A DNA stretch of 14,883 nt from Thermoflexia bacterium (GCA_030605705.1 JAUWHU010000587.1:1-14883); one strand, 5' to 3'. Positions 1 through 6,873 are shown, counted from the stretch's first letter. Program-made: numbers and translations. The notes: generated by a model not told the origin, from the letters alone.

Positions 1-1337
1 TGTTCCGGTAGACCATTGTAGACAAAGTCGAAAACGCCATCGGCGTACAAAATCGCCTGGAAGGTGAACTCGGCTGCGGGCCGCCGGAAGCCCCGTAGTC
101 GCTCCCAAGTGATAATGAGCCGTTCGTGCCCAGGTTGTACTAAAGCACTTGCAGACTCCTGCCGGGCGAAGACGCCCCCGGCGCTGATGGTCGGATCCAG
201 GTCCATCAATAACGCCAGCAGCAAGGGGTCGCCCGCGCCGTAGCGGTATTGAAATTTGCGGTAGCTCGTCGCCTGCCCCAGGCTCACCACGCCGTCGTTG
301 CAAGCGTAGACCTGCCGGTAATCCTGTCCGTAGAAGGGGAAGGTAAATTCCAGGGCCTCACTGCACCCGCGCAGCAAGCCGTCGTCCAACTGTAAATCGT
401 GGCCCAAGTTGGTCTCGAAAGCAAAGGGGATTTCGGCAATATCGTAGCCGCCGAGGTTATTGGGCGTGAAGCGCAGAGCGCGGTGATCGGGAAGGACGGG
501 GTGATAGAGTTCTTCATAGAGGGGGGAGACGACCCAGCCCACCACCCCCATAATTGCCAGCACCACCGTCAGCGTCACGCCGGCCAGCTTCACCATGAAC
601 GAGGTCGTTTCCGGCTGGTAGTTCAGGTACGTAACCGCGAATGCAAACAGCGCGCCCAGGATTCCTAACGAGATGCCTATGTTCGCCAGGGACACCGTCA
701 CCAGATAAGCGGCGCGCAGGATGTTGAACACACTCAGGCTGGCGACGAACAAAAAGATCAGCGCAAACCCGCGCGCGGCGCGGGCTTCGCGATTGGGGAA
801 GCGGCGCAGAGGAGCAGTCAGACGCGCCCACAAGTTACCGGCGGCGGGGGCCAGGAGATACATCTGCCGGAAAAAGCTCACCGGCGCCCATAGCAAGAAC
901 AACAGCAGCAGATAATCGCTCCAGTTGGGGCGATACTTTATCACCCCGGCGCGCAGTTGGACGAAGCGGAACACGGCGTACCCGGTTTCCCCAAGGGCGT
1001 AAAGGGAGCCTAACAACAGAGCCAACCGTGCCTCGCGGCGCAGCGCTGTGGGCAGTGTGGGAAAGTGGTAGGCGAATTGCAGCAGGCAGGTCACTGCAAC
1101 GGCAAGGGGAGCATTTTGCAGGAATACCACGGTCAAGCGTGGGGTCGGTGAAAAGGCTGCTTCCAGGAAGAGGGTGGCGAGAAAAGTAGTAATGGCCGTG
1201 AAGAAGCCGATGAGCCAGAGAGTGTGTTGTGAGTGTTGTCGCCGCGCCAGTAACAGGAGATAACTGCTGATGAGCGCGGCGAGGAGCAACTGTGTCAGGT
1301 AGCCGATGGCAGCAGGTGTCAGATACAGCTTCAACAA
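1..1337 (-). CDS. Multi-TM sensor protein with nidogen-like outer domain (N-terminal part)
   Basis: The reading frame is open for about 445 codons and runs off the left edge, so the C-terminus is missing. The start is a TTG at 1337 (a second TTG at 1334 is possible), because an in-frame TGA lies just upstream and AAGGA sits 5 bases before 1337. Residues 1-270 contain about eight hydrophobic segments (near 9-29, 40-61, 67-90, 104-125, 141-162, 188-207, 210-238, 250-270), resembling the 7TM sensor modules of bacterial histidine kinases. From about 272 a soluble domain follows; its FPFYGQDYRQVYACNDGVVSLGQ-like stretch (residues ~325-350) and the later DFVYNGLP recall nidogen-like (NIDO) beta domains. 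With eight TMs this domain would lie outside the cell. The output domain (kinase, cyclase or other) is beyond the edge, so the signalling class is unknown. Family call by eye only. Confidence 0.75.
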   Translation of the reverse strand, partial: MLKLYLTPAAIGYLTQLLLAALISSYLLLLARRQHSQHTLWLIGFFTAITTFLATLFLEAAFSPTPRLTVVFLQNAPLAVAVTCLLQFAYHFPTLPTALRREARLALLLGSLYALGETGYAVFRFVQLRAGVIKYRPNWSDYLLLLFLLWAPVSFFRQMYLLAPAAGNLWARLTAPLRRFPNREARAARGFALIFLFVASLSVFNILRAAYLVTVSLANIGISLGILGALFAFAVTYLNYQPETTSFMVKLAGVTLTVVLAIMGVVGWVVSPLYEELYHPVLPDHRALRFTPNNLGGYDIAEIPFAFETNLGHDLQLDDGLLRGCSEALEFTFPFYGQDYRQVYACNDGVVSLGQATSYRKFQYRYGAGDPLLLALLMDLDPTISAGGVFARQESASALVQPGHERLIITWERLRGFRRPAAEFTFQAILYADGVFDFVYNGLPE

Positions 1338-1410
1338 GTGTGTCCTTCAAGAGTTTCCCCACATCAGCAGGGTTGCCTGAGCGCAATCTGTAACGTGTGG
1401 TTCAAACCTC

Positions 1411-1438
1411 ATTCTACCCCAAGTTGCCAAACATACAA
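1411..1438 (-). promoter_or_regulatory. Possible promoter for the sensor gene
   Basis: On the minus strand TTGTAT (1438-1433) and TAGAAT (1416-1411) are 16 bases apart, about 75 bases before the TTG start of the sensor. The -35 box is a weak match and nothing else supports it. Confidence 0.35.
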
Positions 1439-1511
1439 CACCAAAATTTGCGAGTAGGCGTTTCAGGATGCAAAGACTTCTCATCTTCTCGTCCTCTCGC
1501 TTTCTCGCTTT

Positions 1512-1533
1512 GGGAAACCACAGAGGGTTTCCC
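1512..1533 (-). terminator. Hairpin just after the PFK stop codon
   Basis: GGGAAACC and GGTTTCCC form a perfect 8-bp stem with a 6-base loop, starting 4 bases after the phosphofructokinase stop. No U-tract follows on the minus strand (next bases AAAGCGAG), so it may be a weak terminator or an mRNA 3'-end stabiliser rather than a classic intrinsic terminator. The rest of the 200-base gap to the sensor gene holds a polypyrimidine stretch and no gene. Confidence 0.45.
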
Positions 1534-1537
1534 CTAC

Positions 1538-2821
1538 TTAGAACGGGCGCGGCGCGATGCCGACCAGGTATCCGAAGCGCGCCTTGAATTTCTCCAACGT
1601 CAGGTTCGTCTGTGCTGCCATCTGGGCCAGGAGCATGTCGTTCTGGGCATCCTGGGGCTTGAGACGGAGCATGAATTTGTAGGCCGAGCGATAGGTGAAG
1701 GAGTCAATGTTCACCTGGCGCACTTCTGTCCGACCCGTTTCGGGGTCCATCATCTCCTCGAACGGAATGGGAACGACCTGGTCCCGCTGGATGGTGATGG
1801 TGGCGTTGGTGCCGCCTTGCATCAGGAAATCCACGGCGGCCTCGCCTAAGCTCCGCGTGTAGTCCACATCGAAGGCGATGGGGGGGGCGCAGCGCAACTC
1901 GTACCCCAAATCTTTACTGACCACGCGAGTATCCGTGCCCAGGTCGTGCAAATCTTTGCGTACCGCTTTTTTGAGGATGTCCGCGAAATTGATCTCTGAC
2001 AGACGGATGTGGCTGTGGGCATCCCGCTCCACATTGTCCAGCATCTCCAAATCCGCGTGCGATAGCTGCTCGACCACGCCTTCCGCGATGAGCGCCACGC
2101 CGTAGGGTTTGCTCTCGGCCAGGCGTTTGATGATGGAGGTCACCAGGATGTCTACCACTTCTTGCAGGCGGATCTCGCGGCCGGACCACTCTTCAGGGAT
2201 CAATGTCAGTGTCGTGCCGGAGCTCTTGCCGATTCCCAGGGCCAGGTGCCCCGCTTTGCGTCCCATCGTCACGACTAAGAACCAGCGTTGCCCCGTGAGC
2301 GCGTCCTCCATCAGGTTCATCACGATGCGGGCGCCCACTTCGCGGGCTGTCTCGTAGCCGAAGGTGCGAATCTCTTCAGGCAGCGGCAGGTCGTTGTCAA
2401 TCGTTTTCGGCACATGCGCCGTTTTGATGGTCACGCCCATGTGTTCTTCGGCGTAGCGGGACACGCGGTAGGCGGAGTAGGCGGTATCGTCCCCGCCGAT
2501 GACCACCAGGTTGCGGATCCCCTCGCCGATCAACGCGCGCACGCAGTTGGCGAGCGCGGTCTCATCCTTCGTGGGATTCGCGCGGGAGGTGTGCAGGATG
2601 GACCCGCCGTCGAGGTGAATGCGGCTGATGTCATTGATCACCAGGGGCCGGCTGACCAATTTCCCCTGCATCAGGTGTTGGAAGCCGTTGTAAATCCCCA
2701 CGACCTCAAGGCCATTGTTGATGGCCTCAATGGTGACGGAGTGGATGATGCCGTTGATGCCTGGCGCAGGCCCGCCGCCTACCAGAATGCCGATCTTTTC
2801 GTTTTTTGGTTCGCTGATCAT
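1538..2821 (-). CDS. pfp: 6-phosphofructokinase, PPi-dependent signature
   Basis: 427-aa phosphofructokinase-family protein (cytoplasmic, phosphorylating fructose 6-phosphate to fructose 1,6-bisphosphate in glycolysis). Visible motifs: the phosphoryl-donor loop GGGPAPGIN (residues 15-23), GGDDTA (109-114), the catalytic PKTIDND (138-144) and MGRKAGHLA (186-194). In this family ATP enzymes carry GGDGS and PGTIDND, whereas PPi enzymes carry an Asp in place of the second Gly of GGDG and a Lys before TIDND. Both PPi-type residues are present here, so pyrophosphate--fructose 6-phosphate 1-phosphotransferase (EC 2.7.1.90) is the better call; this would make the step reversible and ATP-sparing. It is longer than the ~320-aa bacterial ATP enzyme. 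The ATG at 2821 is preceded by AAGGGAAGGA with good spacing. Its own promoter lies at 2880-2907. Donor specificity is inferred from these residues alone. Confidence 0.9.
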   Translation of the reverse strand: MISEPKNEKIGILVGGGPAPGINGIIHSVTIEAINNGLEVVGIYNGFQHLMQGKLVSRPLVINDISRIHLDGGSILHTSRANPTKDETALANCVRALIGEGIRNLVVIGGDDTAYSAYRVSRYAEEHMGVTIKTAHVPKTIDNDLPLPEEIRTFGYETAREVGARIVMNLMEDALTGQRWFLVVTMGRKAGHLALGIGKSSGTTLTLIPEEWSGREIRLQEVVDILVTSIIKRLAESKPYGVALIAEGVVEQLSHADLEMLDNVERDAHSHIRLSEINFADILKKAVRKDLHDLGTDTRVVSKDLGYELRCAPPIAFDVDYTRSLGEAAVDFLMQGGTNATITIQRDQVVPIPFEEMMDPETGRTEVRQVNIDSFTYRSAYKFMLRLKPQDAQNDMLLAQMAAQTNLTLEKFKARFGYLVGIAPRPF

Positions 2822-2879
2822 GATTCCTTCCCTTTACGTTTAGGATATTGTGGCCGGGTTCTGCTCCCAGCCCCCGTCC

Positions 2880-2907
2880 ATTTTACCGGCAGTTGGCGGA
2901 ATGGCAA
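2880..2907 (-). promoter_or_regulatory. Sigma70-type promoter for the PFK gene
   Basis: On the minus strand TTGCCA (2907-2902) and TAAAAT (2885-2880) are separated by 16 bases, placing transcription start near 2873, about 50 bases before the ATG. The -35 box is identical to that of the tRNA promoter nearby. The purine repeat at 2906-2977 touches its upstream edge. Confidence 0.55.
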
Positions 2908-2977
2908 GAGGAGGAGATAGAGAGAAGAGAGATAGAGATAGAGATAGAGATAGAGAGGGGCGATAGAGAATGGAGAG
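2906..2977. repeat. Purine-rich GATAGA microsatellite tract
   Basis: Almost pure A/G on the plus strand with periodic T. The core at 2931-2954 is four exact copies of GATAGA, followed by a second piece, GATAGAGAATGGAGA (2962-2976), which recurs exactly in inverted orientation at 10354-10368. It fills most of the gap between PFK and the tRNA. ORFs reading SLSLSLSL through it are repeat artefacts. Confidence 0.85.
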
Positions 2978-3050
2978 TCGCCTGGGTTTTTTTACGCCGT
3001 GGCGAGAGAATCTTGTCTTGGCGTGAGGGTTTGTGCTCTGGGGAAAGGGT

Positions 3051-3060
3051 AAAACAAAAG
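3051..3060 (-). terminator. T-rich stretch after tRNA-Pro
   Basis: Directly after the tRNA 3' end the minus strand reads CTTTTGTTTT. With the stable tRNA fold immediately upstream this could act as the terminator. No separate hairpin is seen. Confidence 0.35.
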
Positions 3061-3135
3061 TCGGGGCGCGCGGATTTGAACCGCGGACCTCACGGACCCG
3101 AACCGTGCGCGCTAGCCAAACTGCGCTACGCCCCG
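3061..3135 (-). tRNA. tRNA-Pro (anticodon CGG)
   Basis: 75-nt cloverleaf. The acceptor stem CGGGGCG/CGCCCCG is fully paired with discriminator A. The D stem is GCGC/GCGC with loop AGTTTGGCTA. The anticodon stem CACGG/CCGTG encloses the loop TTCGGGT, giving anticodon CGG (reads CCG) and G at position 37, as expected for proline tRNAs. The T stem CGCGG/CCGCG has loop TTCAAAT, and the variable loop is 5 nt. CCA is not encoded (CTTTT follows). The C1-G72 pair with A73 is the usual bacterial tRNA-Pro identity pattern. The gene stands alone with its own promoter. Confidence 0.97.
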
Positions 3136-3145
3136 AACGGCCTTC

Positions 3146-3173
3146 ATCATACCATATTTGATACTTTTGGCAA
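3146..3173 (-). promoter_or_regulatory. Promoter of tRNA-Pro
   Basis: On the minus strand TTGCCA (3173-3168) and TATGAT (3151-3146) have a 16-base spacer, with the -10 box ending 10 bases before the mature tRNA 5' end. The transcript therefore starts almost at the tRNA, leaving a very short 5' leader. Confidence 0.7.
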
Positions 3174-3179
3174 GCCTCC

Positions 3180-3207
3180 TTGCTGTTTTTCCCGAGGCTG
3201 GTATGAT
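3180..3207 (+). promoter_or_regulatory. Promoter of the uppP operon
   Basis: TTGCTG (3180-3185) and TATGAT (3202-3207) are 16 bases apart on the plus strand, back to back with the tRNA promoter: the two -35 boxes are only 6 bases apart. The start near 3214 would give uppP a leader of about 170 bases. That leader contains a GC-rich inverted repeat around 3271-3288 and the octamer repeat at 3291-3345. Confidence 0.55.
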
Positions 3208-3290
3208 GACACCATTGTATTTCTTCGCAAATACAAATTGAAAGGAACGGGCGCGGTCTGGGGCCACGCCGCCCCGAGATCGGGGGCAGT

Positions 3291-3345
3291 CGCTGAAACG
3301 CTGGGACGCTGAGCCGCAACCAGTCCCCGATCACCAGTTACCAGT
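3291..3345. repeat. Octamer repeat with CAGTCACC-like tail, copy 1
   Basis: Three 8-base units CGCTGAAA, CGCTGGGA, CGCTGAGC (3291-3314) plus CG, then after three bases a CCAGTCCCC...ACCAGTTACCAG tail. Copies 2 (5134-5202) and 3 (7469-7504) share this architecture. Here it lies in the predicted uppP 5' leader, about 40 bases before the start codon. Confidence 0.75.
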
Positions 3346-3386
3346 TTATGAAGCAGTTACACATCATCATTTAACGGAGGTGTCGC

Positions 3387-4193
3387 GTGTCGCCATGGCA
3401 AGCTTTGCTGTTGGGTGTTCTTCAGGGGGCTACCGAGTTCCTGCCGGTCAGCAGCTCGGGGCATCTGGTCATTGTCCCGACCCTCCTGGGATGGCCGGAC
3501 CCCGGCCTTTTTTTAGATACGGTGCTCCACCTGGGCACGCTGGTGGCGATTGTGGTTTACTTCTGGCGTGATCTGGCGCAGCTGGCGGCGGCAGCCTGGC
3601 GTAGCCTGCGCGCGCGTTCTCTGGCGGAACCGGAGGCTCGTGTGGCGTGGGGTGTCGCGGTGGGGACGCTGCCGGCGGCAGTGATCGGCTTCTTGCTGGA
3701 GGATACCTTCGAGCGGCTGTTCGGGATGCCGCAGGCGGCGGCCGGATTTCTCCTGGGTACGGCGGCCCTGCTGCTGATCTCCGAGGTTCTGGCCCGGCGC
3801 GAGCGCGCTCTGGATAGTCTTTCCTGGCGAGATGCGTTGCTGATCGGGCTGGCGCAGACGTTTGCGATTGCGCCTGGCTTGAGCCGCTCCGGCTCCACCA
3901 TCGCGGCGGGCCTGTTGCTGGGCTATCGCCGCGAGGATGCGACCCGCTTCAGCTTCCTCTTGGCTGTGCCGATCATCCTCGGCGGCGGTCTTTACCAGCT
4001 CTTGAAGATCGCGCACACGGGGTTTGGTAGCACTCAGGTGCCGGCCATACTGATAGGATTTGTTGCGGCGGCAGTGACGGGTTACCTGGCTATCTCCGGC
4101 CTGTTGGCCCTGGTGCGACGGCGCAGCCTTTGGCCCTTCGCGGTGTACTGTGCGTTATTGGGGACATTGGTGCTGACCGGGATTTTAGCATGA
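3387..4193 (+). CDS. uppP: Undecaprenyl-diphosphatase UppP/BacA
   Basis: 268-aa integral membrane enzyme that dephosphorylates undecaprenyl pyrophosphate to undecaprenyl phosphate, recycling the lipid carrier used for peptidoglycan and other surface polymers. Signature motifs are clear: QGATEFLPVSSSGHL (residues 13-27), with the conserved Glu and His, and APGLSRSGSTI (162-172), with the conserved Arg. The second is followed by GYRREDATRFSFLLAVPII. Length and overall hydrophobicity match the ~270-aa family with its two inverted half-repeats. The GTG start at 3387 is chosen because GGAGG lies 6-7 bases upstream and the family N-terminus begins at this point. Its stop overlaps the start of the next gene in an ATGA motif, so the two are probably translationally coupled. 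Overexpression of this family gives bacitracin resistance, but here it is the normal chromosomal enzyme. Confidence 0.96.
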   Translation: MSPWQALLLGVLQGATEFLPVSSSGHLVIVPTLLGWPDPGLFLDTVLHLGTLVAIVVYFWRDLAQLAAAAWRSLRARSLAEPEARVAWGVAVGTLPAAVIGFLLEDTFERLFGMPQAAAGFLLGTAALLLISEVLARRERALDSLSWRDALLIGLAQTFAIAPGLSRSGSTIAAGLLLGYRREDATRFSFLLAVPIILGGGLYQLLKIAHTGFGSTQVPAILIGFVAAAVTGYLAISGLLALVRRRSLWPFAVYCALLGTLVLTGILA

Positions 4194-5011
4194 AGCGCGG
4201 TTTACCGCTCCTCTGGTTGTTGCTCTGCGCCTCGTGCGCCGCCCCAGCCATTGTGCCGACGCCGACCGTCGAACCGTTGCCCGCCACGCCGGAGCCGCTG
4301 CAGGTGGTTTGCGCTGAATCCCTGGAACCTTTGTGCCGGACTTTGGCCTCCGCCTATCAACGGGAAAATCCCCTGGTGCAAGTCGTGCTGGCCGAGCGGG
4401 CGGATACGTTGGCCTGGCAGGCATTGGAGCAGGGTGATGCGGCGGTCGCTGCCTTGACCTGGCTCCCGCCGGAGCAGCCGGCGGGCTGGTGGCAGGCGAT
4501 TTTCGCTCGTGATGGCCTGGCGATCGTGGTGAACCGGCAGAACGGCCTCCCTGGCCTGACCGTGGGGCAGCTGCGGGAGCTCTTCCAGGGACGGGTCGAG
4601 GATTGGGGGCCGTGGGGGGGGCTGCCCGGCGTTCCCCAGGTGATCAGCCGTGAGGAGGCCGCGGGCGATTACGCGCTCTTTCAGGAACAGGTAATGGGGG
4701 ACTTCCCTGTGACGTTGACCGCTTTCCTGGCTCCCGGTAGTGAGGCGGTGCTGGAGATGGTGGCGGAAAATCAACTGGCGGTGGGGTATCTTTCGACGGC
4801 CCGGCTGGATGAAGGACGTGTGCGTCCGCTGGCGATCGAGGGAGTTCCTCCCGTGCCGGAGGCTCTGGCCTCGGATTTGTATCCCCTGACCCGCGATCTT
4901 TATCTGGCGACTCCAGAGGAACCACAGGGAGTGACGCGCGACTTCGTCCAGTGGATTTTGGGGTCGGAAGGTCAGGCCATCGTGCGGAGGCAGGGCTGGT
5001 TGTTGCCTTGA
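4190..5011 (+). CDS. PstS-like substrate-binding lipoprotein
   Basis: 273-aa protein starting at the ATG inside the ATGA overlap with uppP; a frame extending to 4130 would only read inside uppP. The N-terminus has KR, a hydrophobic stretch and CASC (C16 as likely lipidated Cys; the -3 residue is Cys, so the lipobox is imperfect), followed by a Pro/Thr-rich linker to about residue 38. The body resembles the PBP-like/phosphate-binding PstS superfamily: an LQVVCAESLEPLCRTLASAYQRENPLVQV opening, then DGLAIVVNRQNGLPGLTVGQLRELFQGRVEDWG (about 105-138), a typical PstS-type hinge region, and a C-terminal DFVQWILGSEGQAIVRRQGWLLP closing. No permease or ATPase genes lie nearby, so the ligand and any transporter are unknown. 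Pairing with uppP suggests an envelope or phosphate-related role; this is inference. Confidence 0.82.
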   Translation: MKRGLPLLWLLLCASCAAPAIVPTPTVEPLPATPEPLQVVCAESLEPLCRTLASAYQRENPLVQVVLAERADTLAWQALEQGDAAVAALTWLPPEQPAGWWQAIFARDGLAIVVNRQNGLPGLTVGQLRELFQGRVEDWGPWGGLPGVPQVISREEAAGDYALFQEQVMGDFPVTLTAFLAPGSEAVLEMVAENQLAVGYLSTARLDEGRVRPLAIEGVPPVPEALASDLYPLTRDLYLATPEEPQGVTRDFVQWILGSEGQAIVRRQGWLLP

Positions 5012-5040
5012 GGTCGGGAAATAGCTTCTTCGAAAATAAA

Positions 5041-5100
5041 CGGTTCGTAGTAGCGATTTTAATCGCTTGCGGCGCTGAACGACTAAAGTCGTTACTACCA
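5041..5100. repeat. REPIN-like inverted pair of GTAG hairpins, copy A
   Basis: GTAGTA (5047-5052) and TACTAC (5093-5098) bracket two hairpins: AGCGATT-TT-AATCGCT (5052-5067) and AACGACT-AA-AGTCGTT (5078-5093). A GTAG tetranucleotide at the foot of a hairpin is the hallmark of REP sequences, and two in inverted orientation make a REPIN/BIME-like unit. It sits between the convergent lipoprotein and beta-lactamase-fold genes and may also act as a bidirectional 3'-end structure. It shares GGTTCGTAGTAG with copy B. Confidence 0.8.
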
Positions 5101-5133
5101 GTCATTTTCGTTCTTGGTGGATGGTCAGGTAGT

Positions 5134-5202
5134 CGCTGGGACGCTGAGCCGCTGGGACGCTAAAACGCTGAGCCGTACCCAGTCACCACTCACCGGTCAC
5201 CA
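5134..5202. repeat. Octamer repeat with CAGTCACC tail, copy 2
   Basis: Five contiguous 8-base units at 5134-5173: CGCTGGGA, CGCTGAGC, CGCTGGGA, CGCTAAAA, CGCTGAGC, then CG. The tail from 5178 reads CCAGTCACCACTCACCGGTC and continues to 5202. It is the longest of the three copies and ends just before the stop codon of the beta-lactamase-fold gene. Confidence 0.85.
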
Positions 5203-5214
5203 AAATTTGGTCTA

Positions 5215-6660
5215 TTATTCGGGGTTGAAGAAGCGGTACGTCAGCTGCCCCATGTCGGCGAACAGTGGCGCGCTCTCTTCCCAGACCAACCATTCGGGCT
5301 GGTAGAGGAAAGCCGAGATGATAAACCGGCCGCCGGGGCTATAGATCAGGGCGATGTCGGCGTGGATATTGCCGGTCCAGCCTTGTTTGTGCGCCCCCGG
5401 CGTCCCCTCAGGCATACCCTGTTGCAGGAGGGTGTTGACCTCGTTGTGTTTCATCCACGTCAGAATTTCCTGACATTCCCCCTGTGTGATCTCCTGAGGA
5501 TAGAGGATTTGCAACACACCGCTGTTCTTCTCCGCGCACAGCTCCAGTGCCTCCAGTAGCAGCCCCATCTCCAGCGGCGTGGTCTGGATGTAGGGATCGG
5601 GATCGGTGTTGACGTCGGTCCTGGAGTTGGCCGGCGTCACGATGCCCGGCAGTTCCACCCCATCTTTGAGATCATAAGGCGCGGCCATGAAGGTGTTCTG
5701 TAACCCCAGGCTCTGGAGGAAGTCCGTGACCTGCAGCGCGCCTGTGTAGGGATTCCCGGTCCCAATCTCAGCGAGGATCAAGTTGGCGGAGGCATTGTCG
5801 CTTTGCGTGAGGGTGGCGCTGATGAGGGCGGTGAGCTGCGGGTCGGGCGGGGTATTCAATTCCCGGTAGAGGTCAAGCACTATGCCGATCTTCAGCGTGC
5901 TCATCCCGGAGAAGGCCACGTTACAGTTGTAGCAGAGCTCGCGGCCTGTTTCGAGGTCTTTCACGAAGATGGACGCCACGCCGGTGAAATCGCTCAGACG
6001 TTTGTCCAAAGCCTGGCTCAAGATGTCCGGGGGGGTGGCCTCGACGGAGGTGACGTCCACGACGAGGGCGACCTCGTGGGTTGTCGGCGAGAGCAGCACC
6101 TTGACGAGCAACGGCAGCGAGGCCGCGTGGTCGAGGGTGGTGCCGGGTTGCGGCGGGCGGAAGGTCCCGGCCGCGGGGAGGGGCACCGGATCCAGTGGGG
6201 AGTGGTCGTACTGCTGGGCCGTGCGCGCCAAGAAGGCATCCAGTCGCTCCCGTGAGTACGAGAGAATTGGGTGGATATCCTGGGGGGGCGGTTGCTGGCG
6301 CAGCACTTGCTCCAAAACGTATTGGACGAAGCCTTCGGGGTTGGAGCGGGCCGCCAGGGCCTCGTCTAAGTTGGCATTGGTGGCCTCTACGTCGAGGGTC
6401 AGTTCAACCATTTCGGGCACCAGGAGGATGGGCTTGTCCAGGTAGTACACAGTCAGCGGGGCCGCGTAGGCTTCAATCAGGGCATTGATGGCCTGTTCGC
6501 GTGTCATACCGCTCATGGGCAATCCGGCGATGGTTAACCCTTGTGGCAACACGCGCCGGCTGGAGCGCCAGCCCGTGAAGAACCAGGCCCCGCTCAAGAT
6601 GATGATAGTGAACACAACAATTAATAGGAAGCAGCCGGCTCCCGATCTATTTTTTTCCAA
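5215..6660 (-). CDS. Membrane-anchored class A beta-lactamase-fold serine hydrolase
   Basis: 481-aa protein. A single N-terminal TM (residues ~10-29) anchors it outside the membrane. Residues ~38-200 (LPQGLTIAGLPMSGMTREQAINAL..., then ...VLPQ/PAAGTFRP) resemble the repeated putative peptidoglycan-binding domain of YoaR/VanW-type proteins. Residues ~215-480 form a class A beta-lactamase-like domain: S254-T-L-K257 (SxxK), S287-D-N289 (SDN), QTTPLEM (359-365), and K425-Q-G427 where lactamases usually have KTG/KSG. No obvious ExxLN omega-loop motif is visible, so penicillin hydrolysis is doubtful; a role as a peptidoglycan-related serine hydrolase or amidase is possible. The start is TTG at 6660, with GAGGGA about 4-5 bases upstream; the frame stays open further upstream but lacks a better site. 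It is monocistronic with its own promoter. Confidence 0.85.
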   Translation of the reverse strand: MEKNRSGAGCFLLIVVFTIIILSGAWFFTGWRSSRRVLPQGLTIAGLPMSGMTREQAINALIEAYAAPLTVYYLDKPILLVPEMVELTLDVEATNANLDEALAARSNPEGFVQYVLEQVLRQQPPPQDIHPILSYSRERLDAFLARTAQQYDHSPLDPVPLPAAGTFRPPQPGTTLDHAASLPLLVKVLLSPTTHEVALVVDVTSVEATPPDILSQALDKRLSDFTGVASIFVKDLETGRELCYNCNVAFSGMSTLKIGIVLDLYRELNTPPDPQLTALISATLTQSDNASANLILAEIGTGNPYTGALQVTDFLQSLGLQNTFMAAPYDLKDGVELPGIVTPANSRTDVNTDPDPYIQTTPLEMGLLLEALELCAEKNSGVLQILYPQEITQGECQEILTWMKHNEVNTLLQQGMPEGTPGAHKQGWTGNIHADIALIYSPGGRFIISAFLYQPEWLVWEESAPLFADMGQLTYRFFNPE

Positions 6661-6718
6661 AAATCCCTCGTCTTGCTGGGTATTGCGGTCCGGTTGTGGG
6701 CCGGACGCTTGCAGGTCA

Positions 6719-6746
6719 AGTATAGCCGGATCAAGTGGCGCGTCAA
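6719..6746 (-). promoter_or_regulatory. Sigma70-type promoter for the beta-lactamase-fold gene
   Basis: On the minus strand TTGACG (6746-6741) and TATACT (6724-6719) are 16 bases apart, with a start near 6712 and a leader of about 50 bases before the TTG codon. Both boxes are near consensus. Confidence 0.65.
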
Positions 6747-6751
6747 GAATT

Positions 6752-6807
6752 GAGAATGGAGAATGAAGAATCGAGAATGAAGAATCGAGAATGAAGAATA
6801 GAGAATA
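6752..6807. repeat. Purine minisatellite, 14-bp unit
   Basis: Three tandem copies of GAATGAAGAATCGA at 6761-6774, 6775-6788 and 6789-6802 (the last with one change), preceded by GAGAATGG. The 20 bases 6752-6771 occur again, exactly and in inverted orientation, at 10345-10364. It starts just upstream of the -35 box of the beta-lactamase-fold gene. Confidence 0.9.
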
Positions 6808-6848
6808 CAGACCTTCCAGGTTTCAGCCGCTAAACTCTGGAGGTCTAC
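6807..6848. repeat. AGACCT...AGGTCT imperfect palindrome, copy 1
   Basis: Arms AGACCTTCCAGGTTT (6809-6823) and AAACTCTGGAGGTCT (6832-6846) pair with two single-base bulges around a short loop. It has the same design as the perfect palindrome at 14549-14582, including a preceding ACAG and A/T-rich inner bases. Between the divergent genes it cannot be an ordinary shared terminator. Confidence 0.7.
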
Positions 6849-6873
6849 GGCGTTCGTTTTTTAGCGTGAGAAC

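Noticed and set aside
835..1386. 183-aa minus-strand ORF
   Set aside because: It is a different frame of the real sensor gene, with Arg/Pro-rich shadow composition. The true frame gives coherent TM helices.
2931..2957. CRISPR array or similar regular repeat system
   Set aside because: Here and in the other tandem tracts the units are short (6-14 bases) and directly adjacent, without unique spacers, and no cas genes are present.
3254..3316. Structured RNA or riboswitch in the uppP leader
   Set aside because: There is a GC-rich inverted repeat near 3271-3288, but its loop would be very short, and most of the rest is octamer repeat. No known riboswitch core is recognisable.
2840..3334. 164-aa minus-strand ORF with SLSLSL repeats
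   Set aside because: It reads through the GATAGA microsatellite, the tRNA and promoter regions, so it is a repeat-driven open frame without family resemblance.
5215..6660. Acquired antibiotic-resistance beta-lactamase
   Set aside because: The KQG motif, absence of a visible omega-loop Glu, TM anchor, extra N-terminal domain and chromosomal housekeeping context argue against it.
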